From Vanessa cardui (lineage: Eukaryota > Arthropoda > Insecta > Lepidoptera > Nymphalidae): a DNA stretch of 64,000 nt. The translations under genes were made by a program, and so were the position numbers. The notes under the pieces are model-generated. The model saw only the letters and a list, made by a program, of their open reading frames with translations. It did not search any database and was not told the origin of the DNA. Shown here piece after piece: positions 1 through 10,456 of this stretch. Positions within the stretch are counted from its first letter, which is position 1, and every line of letters starts with the position of its first letter. Where the stretch lies: assembly GCF_905220365.1 (NCBI RefSeq), contig NC_061136.1, positions 12,627,702 to 12,691,701 of the forward strand, written 5' to 3'.

Positions 1-192
1 TGATATATTTACTTGTATCGGTAACTTTTAAAATATTTAGTAGTAATATTGTTATAATTTGTCTTAATTTGTTAATCTCGGTATATAATTTGTTAATCTC
101 GGTATTTGATAACTTGCTGAAAACTGTGGCCCCCACTAATGTGGAGGCCCCAGGGCAGTTGCCCCGGTTGCCCTCCCCTAAATACGGCCCTG
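1..192 (+). mobile_element. hAT-like non-autonomous element, right part
   Basis: The stretch ends in CCCTAAATACGGCCCTG at 192, the shape of a hAT terminal repeat read outwards. Positions 1-185 reappear in inverted orientation at about 5745-5890, including the GC-rich block with CCCCAGGGCAGTTGCCCCGG. The left end lies outside the window. No coding capacity is visible. The hAT assignment is inference from the terminus and from the duplication flanking the second copy. Confidence 0.55.
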
Positions 193-308
193 CCTGGAGG
201 TGATCGATTTATTCCCATGGTGTGCTATAATCCGTAAAGTTGTTAGTTTTACGATGACCTTGACTCTTAAACACACAAACGTTCTTTTAACCTTAAATTC
301 AATCGTAC

Positions 309-375
309 TAACCCCATACTTTAAACATAATTATAATTTATACTTATACATCATTATGTTTGGAGTATGGGGTTA
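309..375. repeat. Short perfect-length hairpin
   Basis: A 23-base arm at 309-331 (TAACCCCATACTTTAAACAT then AAT) is matched by the inverted arm at 353-375 with two mismatches, leaving a 21-base loop. The size fits a tiny foldback element or a precursor-like hairpin. No flanking duplication was recognised and transcription is unknown. Confidence 0.5.
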
Positions 376-684
376 ATATTTTATTAAACTGATAATATGT
401 AGCCAAACTAGTAAATGCGAAACCAACTTTTCTTTTTTTTCTCGCTGGAAAAGCGCATTTCACATTGAAGTAGGGCAGGACTCGATGGTGCCTAGGACGA
501 TACCAGTGCCCTTGCGCACCACCAACAATGCCCACTAAAAACCAGCATACTTCTCCGTCTTTTTAGCGGGCGTTACAGAATCACTTTCGCATGCTTCTTT
601 TACACTCTAGTCAGCCCTATACGAGTCTCCAATTCCTAGTAAAGACTCATGTGGTGCTGAGAGCCGCTCTAGGTCCTGTGGCGC

Positions 685-780
685 TTATTGAGGTGGAGGG
701 AAGAAGATGCTAGTGATGATGTTTCCTCCTCGCCGGTCTACAGCAGCGTCGATATCTCGCTCCTGTTCCACTAGCTTCTT
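685..780 (-). CDS. Possible terminal exon of an unrecognised gene
   Basis: Read on the minus strand, an AG acceptor-like site at 782-781 is followed by 31 open codons and a TAA at 687-685. The peptide begins KKLVEQERDIDAAVDRR and ends FFPPPQ. It is charged, then hydrophobic, and looks more like real protein than the surrounding AT-rich sequence. The frame stays open a few codons upstream of the acceptor. I do not recognise the family, no neighbouring exon was found, and it could be the decayed end of a transposon protein. Confidence 0.25.
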   Translation of the reverse strand, partial: KKLVEQERDIDAAVDRRGGNIITSIFFPPPQ

Positions 781-2214
781 CTGGCGTTTTTGCAGAAAAA
801 CAAATGGGCCACATATATTAATCATTCATCGTCTAACCCTACATCGTTAATTCGCCACTAACCTCGAGAACTGTGATGCGATGTCCCTTATGCCTGTAGC
901 ATTACTGGTTTACTTACCACCAAACTGGAACACAAAAATACTAAATGACCGTTTGGCGGTAGATTATGTGATGAATAGGTAACTCAGACTAGCACAAAAC
1001 ATTACAAAGTGAAATTTTAAAACGTTCTCAAACATTTACAACCAGCCTCACGATCCGATCGCTTTCAATGTTTAATACATTTCTAATAAATGTAAGTTAC
1101 ATCGTATTTAAGTAGACTCTTACAAGAACTTTTCCTATAGTCAATTTAACAAGTTATATAGACTACCATAAAGAACCGACAGTACGAAGTACATAGTTGC
1201 TTTTTCCATAAATAAAATTACGTGAACATTTAGAAGTAATAGGTTAATGAATTTAATTATTTGAAAAAAAAAACAACAATACAAAATACTACAGTTAATT
1301 TTTACTCTTATTGGTATATTTTAAGTTTAATATTATTAAAATAATTGAATGGTAAATAATTTTTAAGGTTTCTGTATTGATTATTTAATTTTCTTGCTCT
1401 CCGCATTTTTCTATCAACACAATTAAAAAAATACGGAAACGCTTACAATTATAAGCTCTAAATATTTAAAAGTTTTAATTAGATAAGCAGGCGTTGCTAT
1501 TGAGAAAATAAAAAAAAAAACTTGTAAATTATTTAATGACTGGTAAACACGTCTATTTAAATAAACGCTTCAGATTACTTCGCGACCTTAATCAATAGAA
1601 TACAGTTTAAATCATCCAATCATCTTACAAACATTGTTGTGTCTAATTATAGAAAATAAACTACATATTTTTATTAATATAGAAGTATGTCTTATGTCTG
1701 TCTGTAAGTTTGATATATATTGGTTTTGATTTTTGGTATGTTTGCATATTATTTGATAGATTTGTTTTATTAATATTGACTTGGCGTCAAATCTTATCAA
1801 ACGATGATGTATAGTTTTATTTTCAACAAATATAACTGTATTATTCCACTAAAGACTTAATTAAATAGAACTATTTTTTTTCCTCAAAAATTGCTTTGAC
1901 AATAACATCTGTGTACATTTCTTAATATTTCGATTTCTTAACAAGACCACTCTTGCAGCTTATCAGTACCTACAGATTTTGTGTGTTGGTGACCAAGGCA
2001 CATGACAAAAAATCAAATGTCTCTGTTGCACAGGAAAGCTTAAAATAATGCTTTCCTTATCTACATATTTTAAGCTCCCGTTCCCATTTTTGTGTGTATG
2101 ACCCCCCTTTAAAAGATTCAAGAGAGTTGTAAGGTTTATTAGGGAGTACATTCAGGTAGCGGATGGAACTGTTGCTTTACAATTAAAGTATATGTAAACA
2201 AATCTACTTCTTAG
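781..2214. other. AT-rich stretch without recognisable genes
   Basis: I see only short open frames without recognisable motifs, poly-A/T runs and low-complexity sequence. Nothing here supports a gene. Confidence 0.6.
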
Positions 2215-2345
2215 TCCTTCTATCTTTGATGAGAAGGCTTATTCCATCACGCTGATCCAAGAAAAAATATGTGGGATATATTCGATGTTTTCTCCTAGTC
2301 ATGCACGTGATGAATTATTATAAACACAACTTAAGCAATTTGGTC
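2215..2345 (-). mobile_element. Decayed Metulj-type SINE fragment
   Basis: The block with gagaaggct...attccatcacgctgatcca and the following gatgttttctcc...gatgaattattataaacacaa matches the 3' half of the better SINE copies (for example 5100-5290), with many substitutions. The tRNA-like head is absent. Confidence 0.5.
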
Positions 2346-2689
2346 TAGTTCTAATGACGGTATAAATTTTATTTTTGCCGTGATCTTATTCAACGCCAGG
2401 GATTTGCTCTAAACGAAGAAAGTCCTCAATGGATAAGAGCATATACGTTTTTATTTTCCAAGTGGAACTGTAGTGATTACTGTTTTTTGTAGCGAATTAT
2501 TTGCGGTTTGTTATTTCCGTAAAATTTACTTAGTTTTTGTAGACCTGATTTGACTTTATTTTTATTTAGTTAATAATTAGTTGTGTTTCATTCAGGTTTT
2601 GGGCTATCAATTCTTGCTTTACAGGTCTCATCGAAAATTAAGAGAGCGATATCTGATTACAACGAACGGAGTACTACTGATTGTAAAAA

Positions 2690-2930
2690 GTAAAAGTAAA
2701 GTAACAGAATGTAGATTACCCACTGTTGGGCTAAGGCCTCCTGTTCCATTAAGGAGAGGGTTTGGAACATATTCCACCACGCTGTTCCAAAGCGTTTGGG
2801 TGGAATGCACATGCGGCAGAATTTCGATGAAATTAGACACATGCAGGTTTCGTTCACCGCCGAGCATGAGATGAATTATAGACACCAATTAAGCACATAT
2901 ATATAGTGGTGCTTGCCTGGGTTCGAACCC
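2690..2930 (-). mobile_element. Metulj-type SINE, minus orientation
   Basis: This is the reverse complement of the SINE body seen elsewhere in the window: the tail-side motif cactgttgggctaaggcctcc, the ttggaacatattccaccacg block, the gatgaattata block and the B-box-like gggttcgaaccc. Instead of continuing into the A-box in the same orientation, the copy stops at the B-box and meets an oppositely oriented SINE head at about 2931. Confidence 0.75.
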
Positions 2931-2981
2931 AGAGCAGAGATGGCCCAGTAGTTAGAACGCGATTGTGATGATGGATAATTT
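2931..2981 (+). mobile_element. Truncated SINE head in plus orientation
   Basis: The segment gagatggcccagtagttag (2938 onward) is the A-box end of the same SINE family, in plus orientation, directly abutting a minus-oriented copy. It breaks off before its own B-box, a few bases before the target duplication of the Harbinger element. Confidence 0.6.
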
Positions 2982-2984
2982 TAA

Positions 2985-4411
2985 CACCCGTATTTATAGA
3001 CAAGTAAAAGTAAGTACTTGAGTAAAAGTAATTACTTAAGTAACAATTTTTATTCTATAGTTAAGTCATTGATCGAAGATAGAACTGTCAAAAGTTAGAA
3101 TTCTCAGCCAAGTAATAGTCATCGTTTTCTTTACTCAAGCATTACTTTTGAGGTGAAGTACTATTCTCTCTGTACGTTTTGAGGTTATTTTGTTGAATAT
3201 TTTGAAAAATGGAAAGTTTGGATGGCATCGAAGAAGTTTTTGCTGTTGTAGACAATAATATATTACAAGAAATAGAAGTGCCTGAACCTAGAAATCCCAA
3301 AGTTTACTTTCGTGATGTGGATCCATTTAATGACTATTCGGAGGATTGTTTTAAGAAGAGGTTTCGTTTCTCCAAAAATGTTGTGATTCATATTATTTTA
3401 CCAAAAATAACCGGCTTTTTAGAATCAGAGACACAAAGAGGGCTTCCTATAACCCCACTGTGTCAGTTGCTTACTGCGTTACGTTTTTATGCTACTGGAA
3501 GCTTCCAAATTGTATGTGGAGACATCATGCATATTTCTCAATCGACAGTGTGTAACATAGTGAAGAGTTGCAATGCTAATGCCAGATTTTATTAAATTTC
3601 CTGCCAATTTGAGGAATATAAAGGCCGCTTTTGAAAACCTGGGTTGTATTAGCAGAGCACCTGGACTGAAAAATATTGTAGGAGCAATTGACTGCACCCA
3701 CATAAAAATTACCAAGCCTAGAGGCATTATACATACAGAGCAGGTTAGGATTGTATCATATGTTTGAATGATATTTAAAAATAAATCCTTTTCTAAAGTA
3801 GAAAGCGGTCTTTTTCTATCAGTTTCTTGCATTTTAAAATTAACGCAGTATAGATAATAAGATATACTTTATTGGCAAAAAGGTATTCAGAAATAAATTC
3901 AATGCACCGACACGATAGGGACTTTTTTTTAAGAAAGAAATGAATGCATAACCTTTCTAAGTAAAAAATCACGAGTCGTCATATAACCCGGAGGTAAAAG
4001 TAAACATTTAAATTTGGTAAGGTTATATCATGTCAAACGTTTTGTCTCTTCTAACATTATTTTTTGTACCGATTAAATTATTATTTAATTTGTACAAATA
4101 GATATACTTTAAATAACTCTATTACTAATATGAATATCAAATAAAGTAAAATCCAAAAGGTTATTGCTAGATCTTGTTAAATAATCTAGATTTTATGTTT
4201 ACCTATTAATGAAACGAAACGCAGGCGCGAAGTGTTGCCACATAGAATTCACAACTAAACGTCAAGTATGACTTAAACATTTGCACAAGTAAGTAATGGG
4301 TGTTGCTCGATTATAGAATATAATTTGGTAATTAAGAATTCTAATCTCAAGTAATGACTTCATTAAGAAATTACTTAGCATCAAGTAGTTACTTGTCTAT
4401 AAATACGGGTG
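2985..4411 (+). mobile_element. PIF/Harbinger DNA transposon with TAA target duplication
   Basis: The element starts CACCCGTATTTATAGACAAG at 2985 and ends with its exact inverted copy at 4411. The perfect terminal repeat is 23 bp and weaker TACTTGA similarity follows inside. It is flanked by TAA at 2982-2984 and TAA at 4412-4414, the TWA duplication made by PIF/Harbinger elements. Inside is a damaged HARBI1-type transposase at 3209-3767. The rest (3770-4330) is AT-rich without a second gene. A complete autonomous element would be longer and would also carry a MADF/Myb-like protein gene, so this is an internally deleted copy. Confidence 0.88.
3209..3767 (+). pseudogene. Harbinger (HARBI1-like) transposase, frameshifted and truncated
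   Basis: The first open frame (3209-3595, 128 codons) holds the N-terminal helical region of a PIF/Harbinger transposase, including FKKRFRFSKNVV, the LTALRFYATGSFQ segment and the SQSTVCNIV segment, typical of this family. The protein continues in a different frame at 3573-3767, where GAIDCTHIKI carries the first aspartate of the DDE catalytic triad. The second Asp and the Glu are missing, because similarity stops at about 3750. So there is one frameshift near 3570-3595 plus a 3' deletion that removes most of the nuclease fold. The product cannot be active. It would have cut and joined the element's own ends at TWA targets. Confidence 0.85.
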
Positions 4412-4414
4412 TAA

Positions 4415-5085
4415 GCATTCGTACTCTTTATTTCGTCGTAATATACAACGCCTTTTTAACGTATTCGCACAATTTTAGTTACCTGAAATATCTTTATTTA
4501 AGTATTTTATATTGTCAATTAGTAAATACAATTTATATAGATACATAATTTTGTAATTAATTCTAAATTCTTTACATAAAAAACATATTTCGTCTGCTAT
4601 GGCAAAGGACTTCCATATTCTGTCCTAGTTAAAATAAACATCGCACAATCGATATCTCGCCAAACGATAACTTTGCTGGTACTCACCAAAGCTCGAGGTT
4701 ACTCAATGCTCGTAGTAACGCGTTGTTTCTCTTTTTAAAAAAAAATGACAAATGAATCAACATATATATCTTCGAAATTTAAATAAATAGTGATATTAGT
4801 AATTAATTTTAATTTTTTTTTTATTTCCAATGGCCAGTGTCACAGTATGATTGAATATATTGTTTTAGTACTGCCTATTATTTAAAGATATATTATTTAA
4901 TACTTTACGAAATCAACATATTTGTTAGCACACCAGTTTCTAAACAATGGTCTTTCGGGACTCTAGACAGGGTATAGCATTTATACGACTGTTTTGTTTT
5001 TTACCTATTACGACTTCGAGGGATGAATTAAAAAACAAAGTGCGCCTATGTCCGTTCTCAGAACTCAAACTATGTTCATACGAAA
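4415..5085. other. AT-rich spacer, no gene seen
   Basis: Low-complexity AT-rich sequence between the Harbinger element and the next SINE. A 12-bp SINE target-site copy (GTTCATACGAAA) closes it at 5074-5085. Confidence 0.5.
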
Positions 5086-5389
5086 GAGAACAAGAACAAC
5101 AGCCTGTAAATTCCCACTGCTGGGCTAAAGGCCTCCTCTCCCTTTGAGGAGAAGGTTTGGAACATATTCCAATGCTGTTCCAATGCGGGTTGGTGGAATA
5201 CACATGTGGCAGAATTTCTATGAAATTTGTCACATGCAGATTTGCTCACGATGTTTTCCTTCACCGCTGAGCAAGAGATGAATTATAAAGACAAATTAGG
5301 CACATAAATCAGCGGTGCTTGCCTGGGTTTGAACACGCGCAATCATCGGTTAAGATGCACGCGTTCTAACCACTGGGCCATCTCGACTC
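5086..5389 (-). mobile_element. Metulj-type SINE with clear target duplication
   Basis: A full-length copy in minus orientation: an AACAACAGCC-type tail at the left, then the body with the cactgctgggctaaaggcctcc motif, and at the right the A-box read backwards (ccactgggccatctcgactc). The B-box region is altered by a small deletion. GTTCATACGAAA occurs at both 5074-5085 and 5390-5401, a 12-bp target-site duplication showing retrotransposition. It has no coding capacity and relies on a partner LINE's machinery. Confidence 0.88.
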
Positions 5390-5739
5390 GTTCATACGAA
5401 AATTCATCTAAAGTGATTCAGTTTAATCGTAAAGAGGTAACAGACAGACAGAGTTACCTTTACGATTATACAATCATGTCGTATTTAATGTCATTGCTGT
5501 AACGCAGATCTGTATTCTATTAGCAATTGCTCTAATTACCCGTTAGTTAGGTGGCCGAGTGTCCTTGCACGCGTAGGTTATCTTCAACCTATAATTATTC
5601 CGGTACGAGTTACGTTATTTTCCTTACATATGAGCACCTATCACCTCATAATTTGAGGGAAATACTGATGTTTATTTATCTACAAGATTAAACTGAGTAA
5701 AATATTAAGATAATTCTAATACCTTGTCACTTAGACATT

Positions 5740-6037
5740 ATTAGTATTTAGGGGAGGGCAACCGGGGCAACTGCCCTGGGGCCTCCACATGAGAGGGGTT
5801 TACAGTTTTCAGCAAGTTAACAAATACTGATATATAGTCAAATTATAATAATGTTACTATTTAATATTTTGTAAGTTACCGATACAAATACGAAACAAAT
5901 CATAGCTTACTGATTTAAATAAAAAAAAACTAATTAATTCATAATAATATGATTATTAGGGTGTTCACGCTTCTGTTTGTCTAGTGCCCTCACTGCTATG
6001 TGGCCCCGGGGCCTCCAGACCTTTAAATCCGACTCTG
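5740..6037 (-). mobile_element. hAT-like MITE with 10-bp flanking repeat
   Basis: Inverted copy of the repeat at 1-192. Both ends have a GC-rich subterminal block (GGGGCAACTGCCCTGGGGCC near the left, GGCCCCGGGGCCTCC near the right) around an AT-rich core. CTTAGACATT stands at 5730-5739 and 6038-6047. hAT elements make 8-bp duplications, so two matching bases may be chance. The right terminus reads ATCCGACTCTG; the left terminus is mutated. No open frame of note. Confidence 0.7.
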
Positions 6038-6414
6038 CTTAGACATTGACTTTTATTTCAGATTTACAAGGATAGTTATTCGTAAACAAACTACTACTAT
6101 TTCCCTGCATTTATTATCTGTAATATCTTCGAAAATATACATTCAAATTACATGCAAGAGACATATCTTTATGGCATTTATTTTTATACATTCCGGTTAG
6201 GCATATGCTCTACTCCGCCTGATGGTAAGTTGAAGTGGAATCCAAACGCGAAGATGATATTGATACGTTCACTTTACCTTTTAACAGTTAGCTTCTCAAA
6301 ACTTTCTTGCTTCTTGATAGAACGGTAGTATCTCTCATTCGTATCTATTGACTGGATTTTTTGAAGCTCCAGGTATTTTTTATTGAAAAAATATAAAAAT
6401 ATTCTATATTCAGG

Positions 6415-6600
6415 GAGGCTCCGGTTCGGGAAAAAATTATCGATAAGATCCAACAAAAAACTCAGTTGTTACTCCTTTTCACAAATTTAATTTCAGAATA
6501 TATCATTAATTATTTTCAATTTCAATTTAACTTTATGTATCCTGCCTAGAAATCAATAAATACTAAGTCCACGTTTTTTTATGTTCAATATAAACATTCA
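6415..6600 (-). mobile_element. 3' fragment of a non-LTR retrotransposon
   Basis: Segments such as aaactcagttgttactcctt and ttatgtatcctgcctagaaa line up in order with 63390-63510, the 3' region of the better-preserved element at the right edge. This copy is short, diverged and non-coding. Confidence 0.5.
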
Positions 6601-7087
6601 TTAAACAAAATACCTTATAATAATTTAAATCTCAACTAACATACATGCTTCTACTGTTTTATTGCTAAATAAATTTACGTTTTCTTTTTAATGCTCTTAA
6701 CTATTTGAATAAAAGTGTCATTGCTTGCTATATATTCATTGTTAGAACAACTTCGACGTGAATCAGTTAATACAAGTAAGTGTAGCGAGTTTCAACAAAT
6801 TGTCTAAAAACTTTTTTTCAATAAAGGCACCGAGCTAGGGACTCTGTAATGTTCGCTGGCGTGGTAGAATACAAATTTCCTAAGTTCTCCTAAATAATAA
6901 ACTACAGACACCGAACCGGAGACCCAATTAATAAATAAAATCCTTACGTGCCTTGTTTTGTGTGAAGCAAATATTTATAAGATAGTATCCAAACTTTAAT
7001 ATGAAATGACCTAAACAAAACAAGGTTCTCCAAAATCAAAAATTACCTGGCCATCGTATCGACCAGTTTTTTTGCAATTCAGTGTTA

Positions 7088-7386
7088 TCAACAGAAGCCA
7101 GTAAATTTCCCACTGCTGGGATAAGGCGTCCTCTCCCTTTGAGGAGAACTTTCGGAACATAATCCACCACGAAGGCTTGGAACATGTTCGAATGCGGGCT
7201 GGTGGAATACACATGAGGCAGAATTTCAATGAAATCGGACACATGCAGCTTTCCTCACGATGTCTTCCTTCACCGAATTATAAACTCAAATTAGGCACAT
7301 GAATATTCAGTGGTGCTTGCCTGGGTTTGAACCAGCAATCATTGGTTAAGATTCCCGCGTTTTAATCAATTTACCATCTCGGCTCA
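7088..7386 (-). mobile_element. Metulj-type SINE, diverged
   Basis: Minus-oriented copy with cactgctgggataaggcgtc, the ggaacataatccaccacg block, the tcggacacatgcag block and a degraded head ending at ccatctcggctc. An extra segment (aaggcttggaacatgttcga) makes part of the middle look duplicated. The B-box is eroded. Confidence 0.7.
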
Positions 7387-8084
7387 GCGTTATCACCGTA
7401 TTTAATTTCTGAAAGACATGTCATTTGGCGGTAATACTACTAACAGCACTACTACGCAAAATAGCTATACTTAATCTTCCAACATTGTTATATTATCCGT
7501 TGCGTCCTCGTATCACCACTTCCTCATATCTCATGAACTAAGATGTTATATTCCTCGTGCCTGTATATAGAATGGCTCATTCAGAGTCTGTGATACCTAC
7601 CTAGACAAGGATGTAATAAAAATGTAGAATACTAGAGTATCCTATCGATCGATTGACCAAGAACTTAATACAAGACCAAAGAAATAAATGAATGCACGAA
7701 GTTGACATGTGAAATTTCTTGACTTGCAATGTGGTGTCAAGGTACAATTATCGATCTGCCTGTTGTTAACCGTCGCCTGCAATGCATGAATATTAATAAT
7801 TCAGGGGTAAAATTTAACTGTCAAATCAGTCTCACAAAGGGTTCAAACTGGGACGTTTTAAGAGACAAGTGTTGGTAAGATCAACTTGGTACATTTTAGA
7901 ATTTTATTTTTACACTTTGTCAGTGTAAAAAGTTATTGTAATAAAGTAATGAAAACTGTGACTGCACTAGAAACTATTATATATGATAACGTTATACCTA
8001 AGTTCGTACTAAAAAAAATTGGAATTGATGCACACTCCTGCCAACCTGGCGCTTGTTGGCGCTGGGCATAGGGGGTCAAACTAT

Positions 8085-8320
8085 TCTATCATAAAAAATT
8101 GCTCACCAGCGTCTGTCCCTATGTATGCTTATATCTTTTAAATTACGCAACCAATTTGATGCGGTTTTTTTAATAGATAGAGTGATTCGGGAGGAAAGTT
8201 TTTGTACATAATACTTCGACAATATAGTTAAGAAACACTGAGAATTTAGACATTCTCTACTATATTTAGTCATTCAATTAACAGCATTGCACCCGTGCAA
8301 AGCCGGGTCGGGTCGCAAGC
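8085..8320 (-). repeat. Interspersed repeat tail (cgacccggctttgcac family)
   Basis: On the minus strand this reads CGACCCGACCCGGCTTTGCA and continues to the segment about a vaguely conserved 'atcactctatctatt...aaaccgcatcaaa...cataggga' series. The same ordered blocks occur at 18355-18600 and 19090-19350. The form is that of the 3' end of a dispersed lepidopteran retroelement or Helitron; the class is not decided by the sequence here. Confidence 0.55.
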
Positions 8321-9113
8321 AACATATACATATATCAACATCTCGATGACGATAAAAGATATAGTTATTTAAATTAGACTTCATCGATTTATAGCATAGC
8401 AAATGCTTGGCCCACTATACAGTTAAAATCGATTTATTGCAATTCCCGTGACTTGAGTGGAGCGAACCCTTACATTGGGTAAGTGTTTGTATTTAATGAA
8501 ACTAATATTTTAGTTTGTTTCCCTGTAGAGGACTAAAAGAACCATTATATAAGGTTGTCTGTTTGTCTGCCTCTCAGCAAAAAAAACATTCTGCTAATGC
8601 CCTCTAAGGTTCACGTGTAAGGTCAATTTACCAAATAGATTATATAGATATGAATATGATATGAAATATGAATAAGATATTATATATAATATCAGGTGGC
8701 TGTGCACACACACCGTCTTTACTGCGCGACCTTTTTTACATATTTTCTTTTCCCGCGCTTTTGCAATGTGTGTCACTCGATGTGACAGATGCATCATTAC
8801 ACAGATAATGTATATTTATATTAAATGTAAATTTCATATTCATTAATTATGTTATTGCATACCGCCACACTACAGCGCCAATATAGGTTATGTTGGGTTA
8901 GGCAAAGATTTAAATCGTTAGATGCGCCCCTGCCATAGTCAAAGATTTAAATCGTTAGATGCGCCCCTGCCATAGTATAGCCGCTATAAAATGTGTCAAT
9001 CCTCAAATGAGTGAGCTTACTCATTCGCTACCAGTGTTCATTTATACGCAGTGACAGTCAGACGTCATCCATTGCAATTAATGCGCTTATTATAATCCAA
9101 AAAAAATCGCAAA

Positions 9114-9191
9114 ATGCCGTCATGTGCCTTTCGAAAGTGCAATCACAACTCAAGAAATACTAATAAAGCCCAGGGTGAAACATTTCACTCG
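9114..9191 (+). pseudogene. THAP-domain first exon of a P-like transposase, unit 1
   Basis: The ATG at 9114 opens 26 codons, MPSCAFRKCNHNS at the start and GETFHS at the end, then TAA. This is the first part of a THAP zinc finger: Met-Pro, the first two zinc cysteines (C4 and C9) and the TFH motif. Family THAP domains run about 80-90 residues with a later Cys and His, so only the first third is here. After TTTCAC TC comes GTAACT, a plausible splice donor at 9191, matching exon structure in THAP transposases. No second exon follows before the terminal repeat, so no DNA-binding finger can be completed from this unit. Confidence 0.75.
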
Positions 9192-10378
9192 TAACTATTT
9201 ACATTTATTTTAATATTGAATTTATTTTATTCCGATGTCCGAAAAGACAACGAAATGAAAGAAATTGTGCGACAGAGAAAGTAGTATGGCATAATTTATG
9301 TAATTAACAGAGATGAAACTATTGTCTCAATACCATTCTATGAACTAATATAACTAGATACACGGAAGTACTATGGAAGTGGTTTGGAAAGGGATCATCT
9401 ATAAATGGACATTAACAGCGAAAATAGTGTGGTAGCGTCGGCATATTATGTTTTTTTTAAATATTATATTAAAAAAATGTTTTAAATTGCATTGTAATAT
9501 TTTTGTAATATTAGTCCGTCAAAGTATATTTTTACTCTTAGAAATCTAGTAGCTTAGTAAATAATAGATGTTTTATTAAAAATGGTTCAGTGGTTCAGTC
9601 AAGAGTTACTAATTTGGTGCTGGAATAAAATTTAAATAATTGAAAATACCTTTCTTAAATTACGTTTTTATTATTTAGATTTTCGCAAGACACACGTTGG
9701 AAAGAATAGTGGATAAAGGTAATACAGCGAGACCAGGGAGATGAGGCGTGGTTACCTACGAAATTTAGTCGAGTTTGTCCGGCCTAGAACAAACAACAAC
9801 TTGGATCCATAAAATACAATTAAATAAGTTCGTTATTAAATGCTACGCTGATGTACGCCTTCATCATATTCATAAAAATATTCAGAGAACAAACAGGCAA
9901 AATTATAATAAATTGATTTTATTTCGTGGAGAATAAATATTATGTAATAACGTGTATACATACACAAAAAAAAATATAATACCTTTTTTTATAATACAAT
10001 AATATATTTTTTGGTTAAATTAAAATTTATTATTAATAACGTGTATTATTTTTTGCAATTATTACAAATAATTAAAACAACCTAATTTCTTAAATTTTAC
10101 AATTTGATGAATTTGTAGACCGTACATCGCATGCATCTGTGTGAGCGCGTAAGCGACTTGTCAACACACGCATTTTAAAAAATATTCCACAGATTTTGAA
10201 GGTGAGGGCGCATCTAACGATTTAAATCTTTGGCCATAGTATAACCGCTATAAAATGTGTCAATCCTCAAATGAGTGAGCTTACTCATTCGCTACCAGTG
10301 TTCATTTATACGCAGTGACAGTCAGACGTCATCCATTGTAATTAATGCGCTAATTATAATCCATAAAAAAATCGCAAA

Positions 10379-10456
10379 ATGCCGTCATGTGCCTTTCGAA
10401 AGTGCAATCACAACTCAAGAAATACTAATAAAGCCCAGGGTGAAACATTTCACTCA
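10379..10456 (+). pseudogene. THAP-domain first exon, unit 2, donor site lost
   Basis: Same 26-codon reading frame as at 9114, encoding the same residues. The putative donor GTAACT is changed to ATAACT here (G to A at 10456), so this copy would not splice in the same way. The coding part is preserved while the splice signal is not, consistent with a dead copy duplicated along with its neighbour. Confidence 0.7.
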
